From Frigoribacterium sp. SL97 (GTDB lineage: Bacteria; Actinomycetota; Actinomycetes; Actinomycetales; Microbacteriaceae): a stretch of DNA of 64,000 bases. Shown here piece by piece: positions 1 to 8,274 of this stretch; the stretch's first letter is position 1, and each line of letters starts with the position of its first letter. The notes below the pieces were generated by a model, which worked only from the letters and a program-made list of their open reading frames with translations, did no database searches and had not been told where the DNA came from. Made by a program: the position numbers and the translations under genes. The stretch is from positions 1,984,001 through 2,048,000 of the forward strand of contig NZ_CP113062.1 of assembly GCF_026625765.1 (NCBI RefSeq), read 5' to 3'.

Positions 1-1546
1 GGGCGATCGGCTCGGCCCCGCGGGTCGCGACGACGATCGCCGGGTCGGCGTCGACGTGGGTCAGGGCCCTCGCGCCGTCCGAGACGATGACGCGCACCCC
101 GGGGAACGCCTTGCCGAGTTCGTCGGCCGTCCGCGACGCGCCGGTGCCGACGGCCCGCATGCGCGTTCCCTCGCAGGTGCGGCAGTGCCACGAGACGGCC
201 AGGGCGCCACACCAGGCGCAGGCCGGGGTCGCCCCTCGCTCGCGTTGCTGGAGGGGGCCGTTGCACCGCAGGCAGCGGGCCGTGTCGCCACAGTCGACGC
301 AGGCCAGGCGTGGCGAGTAGCCGGGCGAGGCCACCTGGATCAGGACCGGTCCGTGCTCGACCGCGGCCCGCGCCTCGGCGTAGGCCGAGGAGGGGATGCG
401 GGCCTGCGCGGCGAATCCGTCCGTGGCGGCCTGACGGACGGTCGGCACGACCCGGGGCTGGTAGCGCGGATCGGGACGCACCTCGGCCAGGAAGCCGATC
501 TCGACCAGGCGCTGCACGTCGGTGCTGCGGGAGTGGCCGAGGAACACCAGGGCGCTGTCTTGTTGGGCCTGCCGGAGCAGCGCGGTGTCGCGGGCGTGCA
601 CGTACGGGGCGAGCGGCTCGCCGAAGGACGGGTCACCGTCGTCGAACACCACGACGACCCCGAGCCTGGCCGAGGGGGCGAGCAGGACGGACCGGTTGCC
701 GACGACGACCACGGGCTCGTCGCCTCGGGCACGGAGGAGCGCTCGGTAGCGGTCGGCGTTCGACTGTCGGGAGTCGAGCCGGACGACGCGGTCGGGCGGG
801 AGGACGGCGGCGAGGGCCTGGAGGACGTGCTCTTCGTCGCGGTAGTCGGGGACGGCGACCACGGCGTTGTCGCCCGCGCCGACGGCGACCGCAGCGAGCT
901 GGGCGGCCGTGAGGGCCCAATGACCCACCCATGCCCCGTCGGGCAGTTCGACCAGCAGCGGAACGGCGTCGACCGCCGCGCGACCGCGGGCCGCAACGAG
1001 CCCGGCGAGGTCGGTCGACCGATAGCCGACGACGACCGGGACGGGTTCGGGGTGGGCGTCGGCGTCGTGGTCGGGAGTCGAGGGTGCCACGGGAGCCACG
1101 GTCGGGGCAGTGGGGCCGGTGGGGCCGGTGGCCGGTGAGGACGAGTTGTCGGCGGCGGCCAGGTGGGCCTTCTCGACCCGGACCTGACGCGGTGGGATCG
1201 CGAGCCGCACGACGTCGCTGGCCGATCCGCCGGCCCGGTCGGCCACGGCGCGCGCGAGGCGCCACACCTCGGGTGCCAGGACCGACACGGTCGACACGAC
1301 GTCCTCGATCTCGGACAGGTCGCCGCCGTGCTCGGACGACGACGCGACCTCGACGACGAAGCCGTCGGCGATGCGCCCGGCGGAGCGGAGCGGAACCTTG
1401 ACGCGGATGCCCGGGGCGATCTGGTCGCGCAGCCGCTCGGGCACGGCGTAGTCGAACAACCGGTCGAGTTGCGGCAGCGGCGATTCGACCATCACCCGGA
1501 CGACGCGCGGCACGCTGTCGACGGGGACGTCGGCGACCGCCGCCAC
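1..1546 (-). CDS. priA: Probable primosomal protein N' (PriA), 3' end outside window
   Basis: PriA restarts collapsed replication forks by loading the replisome outside oriC. About 515 codons are visible from a GTG at 1546, three bases before the metK stop; the C-terminus lies beyond base 1. The N-terminal DNA-binding region is recognisable (FDYAVPE near residue 30). A cysteine-rich zinc region around residues 413–460 contains CVDCG, CLRCN, CAWCG and HCRTC. Where E. coli PriA has a Walker A loop (GVTGSGKT) nothing similar is found, and the DEEH Walker B position reads FDDGDPSF near residue 302. Actinobacterial PriA proteins are known for lacking detectable helicase motifs, so this is probably a DNA-binding and primosome-assembly protein without helicase activity. 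A Pro/Ala/Thr-rich linker sits near residues 135–155. Last visible gene of the pyr–gmk–rpoZ–metK run. Confidence 0.9.
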   Translation of the reverse strand, partial: MAAVADVPVDSVPRVVRVMVESPLPQLDRLFDYAVPERLRDQIAPGIRVKVPLRSAGRIADGFVVEVASSSEHGGDLSEIEDVVSTVSVLAPEVWRLARAVADRAGGSASDVVRLAIPPRQVRVEKAHLAAADNSSSPATGPTGPTAPTVAPVAPSTPDHDADAHPEPVPVVVGYRSTDLAGLVAARGRAAVDAVPLLVELPDGAWVGHWALTAAQLAAVAVGAGDNAVVAVPDYRDEEHVLQALAAVLPPDRVVRLDSRQSNADRYRALLRARGDEPVVVVGNRSVLLAPSARLGVVVVFDDGDPSFGEPLAPYVHARDTALLRQAQQDSALVFLGHSRSTDVQRLVEIGFLAEVRPDPRYQPRVVPTVRQAATDGFAAQARIPSSAYAEARAAVEHGPVLIQVASPGYSPRLACVDCGDTARCLRCNGPLQQRERGATPACAWCGALAVSWHCRTCEGTRMRAVGTGASRTADELGKAFPGVRVIVSDGARALTHVDADPAIVVATRGAEPIA

Positions 1547-1548
1547 GG

Positions 1549-2781
1549 TCAGAGCCCGGCGGCGGCCCGGAGGGCGTCGACGCGGTCGAGCGCCTCCCAG
1601 GTGAAGTCGGGCAGGTCGCGACCGAAGTGGCCGTAGGTCGACGTCGCCGCGTAGATCGGCCTCAGCAGGTCGAGGTCGCGGATGATCGCCGCCGGGCGGA
1701 GGTCGAACACGCTCTCGATGGCGGCCGTGATGACGTCGTCGCCGACGTGCCCGGTGCCGAAGGTCTCGACGTAGAGGCCGACGGGTGCGGCCCGCCCGAT
1801 CGCGTAGGCCACCTGGAGTTCGAGCCGGTCGGCGAGGCCCGCGGCGACGGCGTTCTTGGCCACCCACCGCATGGCGTACGCGGCGGACCGGTCGACCTTC
1901 GAGGGGTCCTTGCCCGAGAACGCGCCCCCACCGTGACGGCTCGCCCCGCCGTAGGTGTCGACGATGATCTTGCGGCCGGTGAGTCCGGCGTCGCCCTGCG
2001 GGCCGCCGATCTCGAACCTGCCGGTCGGGTTGATGATGAACCGGGTGTCCGTGGACGAGAACCCTGCCTCGTCGAGGACGGGGCGGATGACGTGCTCGAT
2101 GACGTCGGACTCGAGCTGAGCGCTCGAGACCGCAGGCGAGTGCTGGGTCGACAGGACGACGGTGTCGACGGTCGTGGGCACGACCCCGTCGTAGCCGACC
2201 GTCACCTGCGTCTTGCCGTCGGGCCGGAGGTAGTCGAGGGTGCCCGACTTGCGCACGGCCGCCAGTCGCTCGGCGAGCCGGTGGGCCAGCCACACGGGGA
2301 GCGGCATGAACTGGGGGGTCTCGTTGGTGGCGTAGCCGAACATGATGCCCTGGTCGCCGGCACCCTGGCGGTTGAGCAGGTCGTCGTCGCCGCCACGCGC
2401 CTCGAGGGCGGTGTCGACGCCCTGGGCGATGTCGGGCGACTGGGACCCGATCGACACCTCGACGCCGCAGGTACGGCCGTCGAAGCTCACGGCCGACGAG
2501 TCGTAGCCGATGCCCACGATGAGGTCGCGCACGATCGTGGGGATGTCGACGTAGCCCTTGGTGGTGACCTCGCCGGCCACGTGCACGAGTCCCGTCGTGA
2601 CCATGGTCTCGACCGCGACCCGGCTGGCGGGGTCGACAGCCAGCAGCGCGTCGAGGATGCCGTCCGAGATCTGGTCGCAGATCTTGTCGGGGTGGCCCTC
2701 GGTGACCGACTCGGAGGTGAAGAGTCGAAGGGAGGTCGATGCCGTCGGGGCGGGGGCGGTCGTCGTGTCGGTCGGGGTCAC
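1549..2781 (-). CDS. metK: S-adenosylmethionine synthase
   Basis: Cytosolic enzyme making S-adenosylmethionine from methionine and ATP (homotetramer in the family). The 410-residue product has the signature elements: GHPDK at residues 29–33 in the ATP-binding N-terminal domain, GAGDQGIMFGYA in the middle and GGAFSGKDPSKVDRS near the active site. The first ~17 residues are a Thr/Pro/Ala-rich extension not needed by the fold. The GTG start at 2781 has AGAGGAA upstream at good spacing; its 120-bp leader contains a strong hairpin and a TATCAT-like -10. It lies between rpoZ and priA. In mycobacteria coaBC occupies the rpoZ–metK interval; here that slot is empty. Confidence 0.98.
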   Translation of the reverse strand: MTPTDTTTAPAPTASTSLRLFTSESVTEGHPDKICDQISDGILDALLAVDPASRVAVETMVTTGLVHVAGEVTTKGYVDIPTIVRDLIVGIGYDSSAVSFDGRTCGVEVSIGSQSPDIAQGVDTALEARGGDDDLLNRQGAGDQGIMFGYATNETPQFMPLPVWLAHRLAERLAAVRKSGTLDYLRPDGKTQVTVGYDGVVPTTVDTVVLSTQHSPAVSSAQLESDVIEHVIRPVLDEAGFSSTDTRFIINPTGRFEIGGPQGDAGLTGRKIIVDTYGGASRHGGGAFSGKDPSKVDRSAAYAMRWVAKNAVAAGLADRLELQVAYAIGRAAPVGLYVETFGTGHVGDDVITAAIESVFDLRPAAIIRDLDLLRPIYAATSTYGHFGRDLPDFTWEALDRVDALRAAAGL

Positions 2782-2819
2782 GGTGTTCCTCTGGGTGTCG
2801 TTCTGGGTGGGGACGCGAT

Positions 2820-2851
2820 GAGGCCCCGCGGGATGGACTCCCGGGGGCCTC
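2820..2851 (-). other. Stem-loop in metK leader
   Basis: Arms GAGGCCCC (2820–2827) and GGGGCCTC (2844–2851) enclose a second 5-bp stem with one bulged base. There is no T-run on either side, so it is a weak candidate for a rho-independent terminator after rpoZ. It lies immediately downstream of a possible -10 (TATCAT, 2857–2862, minus strand) and would sit at the 5' end of the metK transcript, where it could stabilise the RNA. Confidence 0.45.
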
Positions 2852-2901
2852 GTCAGATGATAGGACCGACCACCGTCAGAGGGGCTGGTCGTGTCGCCCC
2901 G

Positions 2902-3168
2902 CTACTCGGAGGGGACGGCGAGCGGCTTCACCTCGAGCTTGTCCTCGTTGATCTCGTGCATCGCGACCGACAGGGGCTTGTCGTCGATGGAGCTGTCGAC
3001 CAGGGGGCCGACGTTGTCGAACAGGCTGCCCTCGTGCAGGTCGGCGTAGTAGTCGTTGATCTGACGCGCGCGCTTGGAGGCGAAGATGACGAGTGCGTAC
3101 TTCGACTCGACCTTCGACAGCAGCTCGTCGATGGGGGGATCGATGATGCCCTGGTTCTTGTCGGCCAT
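2902..3168 (-). CDS. rpoZ: DNA-directed RNA polymerase omega subunit
   Basis: Omega is the small RNA polymerase subunit that chaperones beta' during core assembly. The 88-residue product has the typical actinobacterial layout: a short N-terminus with IIDPPIDELL, then SKYALVIFASKRARQIN, matching the conserved helix contacting beta', and an acidic tail. I chose the ATG at 3168 because GAGGAG lies 7 bases upstream. A longer in-frame reading from 3249 would overlap the gmk stop and add residues with no family similarity. It follows mihF-gmk directly and precedes metK, the usual actinobacterial placement. Confidence 0.96.
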   Translation of the reverse strand: MADKNQGIIDPPIDELLSKVESKYALVIFASKRARQINDYYADLHEGSLFDNVGPLVDSSIDDKPLSVAMHEINEDKLEVKPLAVPSE

Positions 3169-3245
3169 TGGTTGCTCCTCGTGTCGATGGGGGACGGTGC
3201 CGGCTCCGCTCGGGACGAGCGTGGGCACCAAGATGGGGGCGCGGG

Positions 3246-4160
3246 TCACGCGCGGGTGCGGCCCGGTTCGGGCGCAGTCATTAATTCTACGACCTCCCGG
3301 GCCGCTTCGGCCACGTCGTGGTTCACGACACGCGCGTCGAACTCGTCCTGGGCGGCCAGTTCGACCTTCGCGGTCTCGAGTCGGCGTTGCTGTTCGGCAG
3401 CGTCCTCGGTACCCCGACCGATGAGTCGACGGACGAGTTCGTCCCAGGTCGGGGGCAGCAGGAACACGAGCACGGCCTCGGGCATCGCGGCCCGGACGAG
3501 TCGAGCGCCCTGCAGGTCGATCTCGAGCAGCACGCTGCGCCCCTCGTTCAACGCGGCGTCCAACGGAGGGCGGGGCGTGCCGTAGCGGTACGAGTTGTGC
3601 ACCGTGGCGTACTCGAGCAGTTCGCGGTCGCGGATCATGCGGTCGAACTCCGCGTCGTCCACGAAGTAGTAGTGGACCCCGTCGACCTCGCCGGGTCGCG
3701 GGGCACGGGTCGTCGCCGACACGCTGAGATGCACGTCGGGGTAGTTCTCGCGGATGTAGGTCGAGACCGTGCCCTTGCCCACGGCCGTGGGGCCCGCCAG
3801 GACGACCAGCCGGGACCGGAGGCGCCCCTTCGACTCGCGGACGGCCAGCCAGTCGCCGAGGATGCGGCGTTGCCTCACCCCGAGTCCGCCGACGCGCTTC
3901 GACTCGGCGATGCCGAGCTCGGTCATGATGCGGGCGACGCGGGTCGGACCGATGCCCGGGATGCTGGTCAGGAGTTCGCGGACCCTGAGCGACCCCTCGG
4001 GGCTCGTGGGTTCACCGGCCCAGGCGGACTCCGCGACGTCGAGGGCGCTGCGGGTCCGGGAGGCGACGGCGTTCTTGACGGCGGCGCGACCGCGACGCGC
4101 GGCCACGGCGGCTCGGGCCGCCGCGGCACGGTCGACGGGAGGCGGGGTCAGACGAGGCAC
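3246..4160 (-). CDS. gmk: Fusion of actinobacterial integration host factor (mIHF) and guanylate kinase
   Basis: One 304-residue product joins two proteins that are separate neighbours in mycobacteria. Residues ~1–108 match the actinobacterial integration host factor: Ala/Arg-rich N-terminal helix, then a helix-two-turn-helix core with SIPGIGPTRVARIMTELGI and GLGVRQRRIL, which binds DNA. Residues ~116–300 are guanylate kinase, which phosphorylates GMP to GDP: P-loop GPTAVGKGT, GMP-site residues around SATTRAPRPGE and HYYFVD, then EIDLQGA and a lid near RLIGRGTED. The GTG start at 4160 overlaps the pyrF stop by 13 bases and gives the normal mIHF N-terminus. No internal stop or frameshift lies between the halves, so this reads as a genuine gene fusion rather than an assembly error. 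It links a nucleoid protein to nucleotide synthesis in one polypeptide. Confidence 0.95.
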   Translation of the reverse strand: MPRLTPPPVDRAAAARAAVAARRGRAAVKNAVASRTRSALDVAESAWAGEPTSPEGSLRVRELLTSIPGIGPTRVARIMTELGIAESKRVGGLGVRQRRILGDWLAVRESKGRLRSRLVVLAGPTAVGKGTVSTYIRENYPDVHLSVSATTRAPRPGEVDGVHYYFVDDAEFDRMIRDRELLEYATVHNSYRYGTPRPPLDAALNEGRSVLLEIDLQGARLVRAAMPEAVLVFLLPPTWDELVRRLIGRGTEDAAEQQRRLETAKVELAAQDEFDARVVNHDVAEAAREVVELMTAPEPGRTRA

Positions 4161-5002
4161 GAACGCACCTCGTCGGCATCACGACGGACCGCGTCGGCGA
4201 ACCCTTCCGGACCCGCCGAGAGGAGGGCTCGGGAGGCGGAGACGAGCACGGCACCGGCCGCGGGGCCGAAGAGCCGCGGCAGGTCGGCATAGGTCGCGCC
4301 CTGGTGGCCGAACCCCGGGGCGAGCACCGGCGTCGTCGTCAGTCGGGCGGCGTCGATGCCGTAGTCGTCGAGGTCGACGGTCGCGCCGAGCACGAGGCCG
4401 ACGCTGCCGAACGGAGCGTCGCCCGCCGTCTGGTTGTCATGGAGCACGTCGTCGACGATACCGCTCGCGACGGTGCCCTCCGCGCCGTGGTCGTCCGTCC
4501 GGACGGCCGTCTGGGTGGCGAGGGCCTCGACGTTGGACGTCGCGGCCAGCACGAAGACGCCGGCGCCGACGGCCCGTGCCCGGGTGACCAGTCCGGTCAT
4601 GGAGTCGAAGCCGAGATAGGGCGAGACCGTCAGCGCGTCGACCCGCAGCGGTGACGACGCGTCGAACCAGGCCTCGCCGTAGGCGTCCATCGTCGAGCCG
4701 ATGTCGCCCCGCTTCGCGTCGCCGATCTGCACCAGGCCCCGCTCGCGACCGGCCTCGAGGACGTCTTCGAGGGCTGCGAACCCCGCGGAGCCCCACCGTT
4801 CGAAGAACGCGACCTGCGGTTTCACGATCGTCGCCGAGCCGACCAGACCGTCGAGGACGCGTAGGCCGAACTCACGGACACCCGAGGCGTCGGACGGCAG
4901 GCCCCACTGGTCGAGGAGATAGGGATGCGGATCGATGCCGACGCAGAGCGGACCGGTCGCGGCGAAGGCCGCCGCGAGCCGGTCGCCGAACGACGAGCTC
5001 AC
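4148..5002 (-). CDS. pyrF: Orotidine 5'-phosphate decarboxylase (type 2)
   Basis: Catalyses the last step of UMP synthesis, decarboxylation of OMP. At 284 residues it belongs to the longer type-2 subfamily used by actinobacteria. Visible motifs are CVGIDPHP near residue 20, the VKPQVAFFE strand and the catalytic lysine region GDAKRGDIGST around residue 95. Its ATG overlaps the carB stop by 4 bases (5002/4999), indicating translational coupling inside the pyr operon. Its 3' end overlaps the start of the mIHF-Gmk fusion. Confidence 0.97.
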   Translation of the reverse strand: MSSSFGDRLAAAFAATGPLCVGIDPHPYLLDQWGLPSDASGVREFGLRVLDGLVGSATIVKPQVAFFERWGSAGFAALEDVLEAGRERGLVQIGDAKRGDIGSTMDAYGEAWFDASSPLRVDALTVSPYLGFDSMTGLVTRARAVGAGVFVLAATSNVEALATQTAVRTDDHGAEGTVASGIVDDVLHDNQTAGDAPFGSVGLVLGATVDLDDYGIDAARLTTTPVLAPGFGHQGATYADLPRLFGPAAGAVLVSASRALLSAGPEGFADAVRRDADEVRSCLV

Positions 5003-8000
5003 CGTCGGGCCGCCCGGGCGAGGCCGTAGTCCTGCAGGCTCGTCACCTCGAGGTCGCTCTGGACGGCCTCGATCGAGGCGACGGCCGCACCGAGCTGGGC
5101 GATGGTCGTGAAGAGCGCCTTGTCGGCTGCGACCGTCGCCGCACGGATCTCGTAGCCGTCGGCCCGGGCGCTCGAGCCGCTCGGGGTGTTGATCACGATG
5201 TCGACCTCGTCGGCGTTGATCAGGTCGACGACCGAGTGGCCTCCGGCGCTGAACTTGTCGACGGTGTCGGCGTGGATGCCGTTGCGGACGAGGACGGTGG
5301 CCGTCCCCTCGGTCGCCAGGATGCGGAAGCCGAGCTGCTGGAGGCGCAGCACCGGCAACACGATGGCCCGCTTGTCACGATCGGCGACGCTGACGAAGAC
5401 GGTGCCCGAGGTGGGGAGGCCGCCGTACGCCGCCGTCTGGCTCTTCGCGAACGCCCGGGGGAAGTCGCGGTCGATGCCCATGACCTCGCCCGTGGAACGC
5501 ATCTCGGGGCTGAGGACGCTGTCGACGACCTGGCCCTCCTTCGTGCGGAACCGCTTGAAGGGGAGCACGGCTTCCTTCACCGAGATCGGCGAGTCGAGGG
5601 GGACGTCCGAGCCGTCCTGCTCCGGCAGCAGGCCGGTCTCCACGAGGTCGCGCACGCTGTGGCCGACCATGATGAGCGAGGCCGCCTTGGCCAACGGGAT
5701 GCCGAGGGCCTTCGAGACGAAGGGCACCGTGCGGCTCGCCCGGGGGTTGGCCTCGATGACGTAGAGCACGCCGGCCGCGATCGCGAACTGCACGTTCAGC
5801 AGACCGGACACGCCGATGCCCTTCGCGATGGCGAGGGTCGCGTCGCGGACGCGGTCGATCTCGCCCTTCCCGAGCGTGACGGGCGGAAGGGTGCAGCTCG
5901 AGTCACCGGAGTGGATGCCAGCTTCCTCGATGTGCTCCATGATGCCGCCGACGTAGAGCTCGGTGCCGTCGTAGAGCGCGTCGACGTCGATCTCGACGGC
6001 GTCGTCCAGGAACCGGTCGACCAGCAGGGGTGCCTCCGGTCCGATGATGGCCTGGTCGGCGACCCGCTCGAAGTAGTCGGCGAGCGAGGGGCTGTCGTAG
6101 ACGATCTCCATGCCGCGGCCACCGAGCACGTACGACGGGCGCACCAGCACCGGGTAGCCGATCTCTTCGGCGACGGCGACGGCGCTGTCGTAGTCGGTCG
6201 CCGTGCCGTTGCGCGGCGCGAGCAGGCCGGCGGCGTCGAGGATGCCCTGGAAGAGGCCTCGTTCTTCGGCCGAGTCGATCGCGTCGGGCGTCGTGCCGAG
6301 GATGGGCACGCCCGCGGCCTCCAGGCCCTTCGACAGGCCGAGGGCCGTCTGGCCGCCGAGCTGCACGACGACGCCGACGAGCTCGCCGCTGGCGCTCTCG
6401 GCGTGGACCACCTCGAGGACGTCCTCGAGGGTGAGCGGCTCGAAGTACAACCGGTCGCTCGTGTCGTAGTCGGTCGACACCGTCTCGGGGTTGCAGTTGA
6501 TCATGATCGTCTCGAACCCGGCGTCGCTCAGGGCGAAGCTCGCGTGGACGCACGAGTAGTCGAACTCGACGCCCTGCCCGATGCGGTTCGGCCCGGAGCC
6601 GAGGATGATCACCTTGCGGCGATCGCTGGCCACGACCTCGGTCTCGGCGTCGTAGCTCGAGTAGTGGTACGGCGTCAGCGCGGGGAACTCCCCCGCGCAG
6701 GTGTCGACGGTCTTGAAGACGGGACGCACGTCGAGGGCGTGCCGGTGATCGCGGACCTGCTGCTCGGAGAGACCGCGCAACTGGCCGATCTGGTCGTCGC
6801 TGAAGCCGTGGTCCTTCGCGAGCACGAGCACGTCCGCGTCGAGCTCGGCCGCCGCGGCGACCTGCTCGGCGACCTCGTTGATCAACACGACCTGGTCGAT
6901 GAACCAGGGGTCGATCTTCGTGGCGTCGAAGACCTGCTCGGCGGTGGCGCCGGCCCGCAGGGCCTGCTGGACGGTGACGATGCGGCCGTCCGTGGGCGTC
7001 GACGACAACGCGAGCAGCGCCTCCTCGTCTCCGGGCTCGCCCTGCCAGTGGAAGCTCGAGCCACGCTTCTCGAGCGACCGGAGCGCCTTCTGCAGCGCCT
7101 GCGTGAAGTTGCGGCCGAGGGCCATGGCCTCGCCCACGCTCTTCATCGTCGTGGTCAGCGTCGTGTCGGCCGCCGGGAACTTCTCGAAGGCGAACCGGGG
7201 CACCTTGACGACGACGTAGTCGAGCGTCGGCTCGAAGGAGGCGGGGGTCACCTTCGTGATGTCGTTCGGGATCTCGTCGAGACGGTACCCGAGGGCGAGC
7301 TTCGCCGCGATCTTGGCGATCGGGAAGCCGGTCGCCTTGGACGCCAGGGCGCTCGAGCGCGACACGCGGGGGTTCATCTCGATGACGATGACGCGGCCGT
7401 CCGCGGGGTCCACCGCGAACTGGATGTTGCAGCCGCCCGTGTCGACGCCCACGCGACGGATGATGTCGATGCTGATGTCGCGCAGGTTCTGGTACTCGCG
7501 GTCGGTCAGGGTGAGCGCCGGGGCGACGGTGATCGAGTCGCCGGTGTGGACTCCGACGGGGTCGACGTTCTCGATCGAGCAGACCACGACCGTGTTGTCG
7601 GCCGTGTCCCGCATCATCTCGAGCTCGTACTCCTTCCAGCCGAGGATGCTCTCCTCGAGGAGCACCTCGGTGGTCGGGCTCTGGTGCAGGCCGTCCGTGA
7701 CCATGCGGACGAGCTCGTCACGGGTGTAGGCGAAGCCCGATCCGAGCCCGCCCATGGTGAACGAGGGCCGGATGACCAGCGGGTACCCGAGGTCTTCGGC
7801 GTACTCGACGGCCTGGTCGACCGTCGTGGCGATGTACGACTTGGCGACGTCGGCACCGGACTCCAGCACGAGCTTCTTGAAGAGCTGGCGGTCCTCGCCC
7901 TTCTGGATGGCCTCGACCTTGGCGCCGATCAACTCGACGCCGTGCTTGGCGAGGATGCCTTCTTCGTCGAGGGCGATGGCGGCGTTCAGGGCCGTCTGCC

Positions 8001-8274
8001 CGCCGAGGGTGGGCAGGATCGCGTCGGGGCGCTCCTTCACGATGATCGCCTCGAGCACCTCGGACGTGATGGGCTCGATGTACGTCGCGTCGGCGAAGTC
8101 GGGGTCGGTCATGATCGTGGCCGGGTTCGGGTTGACGAGGATGACCCGGACCCCTTCTTCACGCAGCACGCGGCACGCCTGGGTGCCCGAGTAGTCGAAC
8201 TCGGCCGCCTGGCCGATGACGATCGGCCCGGAGCCGATCACGAGGACGGAGTTGATGTCGTCACGCTTGGGCAT
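4999..8274 (-). CDS. carB: Carbamoyl-phosphate synthase large chain
   Basis: Makes carbamoyl phosphate from bicarbonate, two ATP and ammonia passed from the CarA subunit, feeding both pyrimidine and arginine synthesis. The 1091 residues match the family length and show two homologous ATP-grasp halves. The first begins with VLVIGSGPIVIGQAAEFDYSG; the second begins with the parallel IILGSGPNRIGQGVEFDYS near residue 560. Each half has its own EMNPR/EANPR substrate loop, followed by a C-terminal allosteric MGS-like domain containing INTPSG. The ATG overlaps the carA stop by one base (TGATG). The enzyme lies in the pyr operon and presumably shares its PyrR-linked control. Confidence 0.99.
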   Translation of the reverse strand: MPKRDDINSVLVIGSGPIVIGQAAEFDYSGTQACRVLREEGVRVILVNPNPATIMTDPDFADATYIEPITSEVLEAIIVKERPDAILPTLGGQTALNAAIALDEEGILAKHGVELIGAKVEAIQKGEDRQLFKKLVLESGADVAKSYIATTVDQAVEYAEDLGYPLVIRPSFTMGGLGSGFAYTRDELVRMVTDGLHQSPTTEVLLEESILGWKEYELEMMRDTADNTVVVCSIENVDPVGVHTGDSITVAPALTLTDREYQNLRDISIDIIRRVGVDTGGCNIQFAVDPADGRVIVIEMNPRVSRSSALASKATGFPIAKIAAKLALGYRLDEIPNDITKVTPASFEPTLDYVVVKVPRFAFEKFPAADTTLTTTMKSVGEAMALGRNFTQALQKALRSLEKRGSSFHWQGEPGDEEALLALSSTPTDGRIVTVQQALRAGATAEQVFDATKIDPWFIDQVVLINEVAEQVAAAAELDADVLVLAKDHGFSDDQIGQLRGLSEQQVRDHRHALDVRPVFKTVDTCAGEFPALTPYHYSSYDAETEVVASDRRKVIILGSGPNRIGQGVEFDYSCVHASFALSDAGFETIMINCNPETVSTDYDTSDRLYFEPLTLEDVLEVVHAESASGELVGVVVQLGGQTALGLSKGLEAAGVPILGTTPDAIDSAEERGLFQGILDAAGLLAPRNGTATDYDSAVAVAEEIGYPVLVRPSYVLGGRGMEIVYDSPSLADYFERVADQAIIGPEAPLLVDRFLDDAVEIDVDALYDGTELYVGGIMEHIEEAGIHSGDSSCTLPPVTLGKGEIDRVRDATLAIAKGIGVSGLLNVQFAIAAGVLYVIEANPRASRTVPFVSKALGIPLAKAASLIMVGHSVRDLVETGLLPEQDGSDVPLDSPISVKEAVLPFKRFRTKEGQVVDSVLSPEMRSTGEVMGIDRDFPRAFAKSQTAAYGGLPTSGTVFVSVADRDKRAIVLPVLRLQQLGFRILATEGTATVLVRNGIHADTVDKFSAGGHSVVDLINADEVDIVINTPSGSSARADGYEIRAATVAADKALFTTIAQLGAAVASIEAVQSDLEVTSLQDYGLARAARR

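Noticed and set aside
2782..2901. SAM riboswitch upstream of metK
   Set aside because: I cannot build the conserved SAM aptamer core in 120 bases; only a hairpin and a -10-like sequence are visible.
3169..3249. 27 extra N-terminal codons for rpoZ
   Set aside because: They overlap the gmk stop, lack omega similarity and ignore the GAGGAG-spaced ATG at 3168.
1627..3585. 652-codon open frame on plus
   Set aside because: Antisense to metK and rpoZ.
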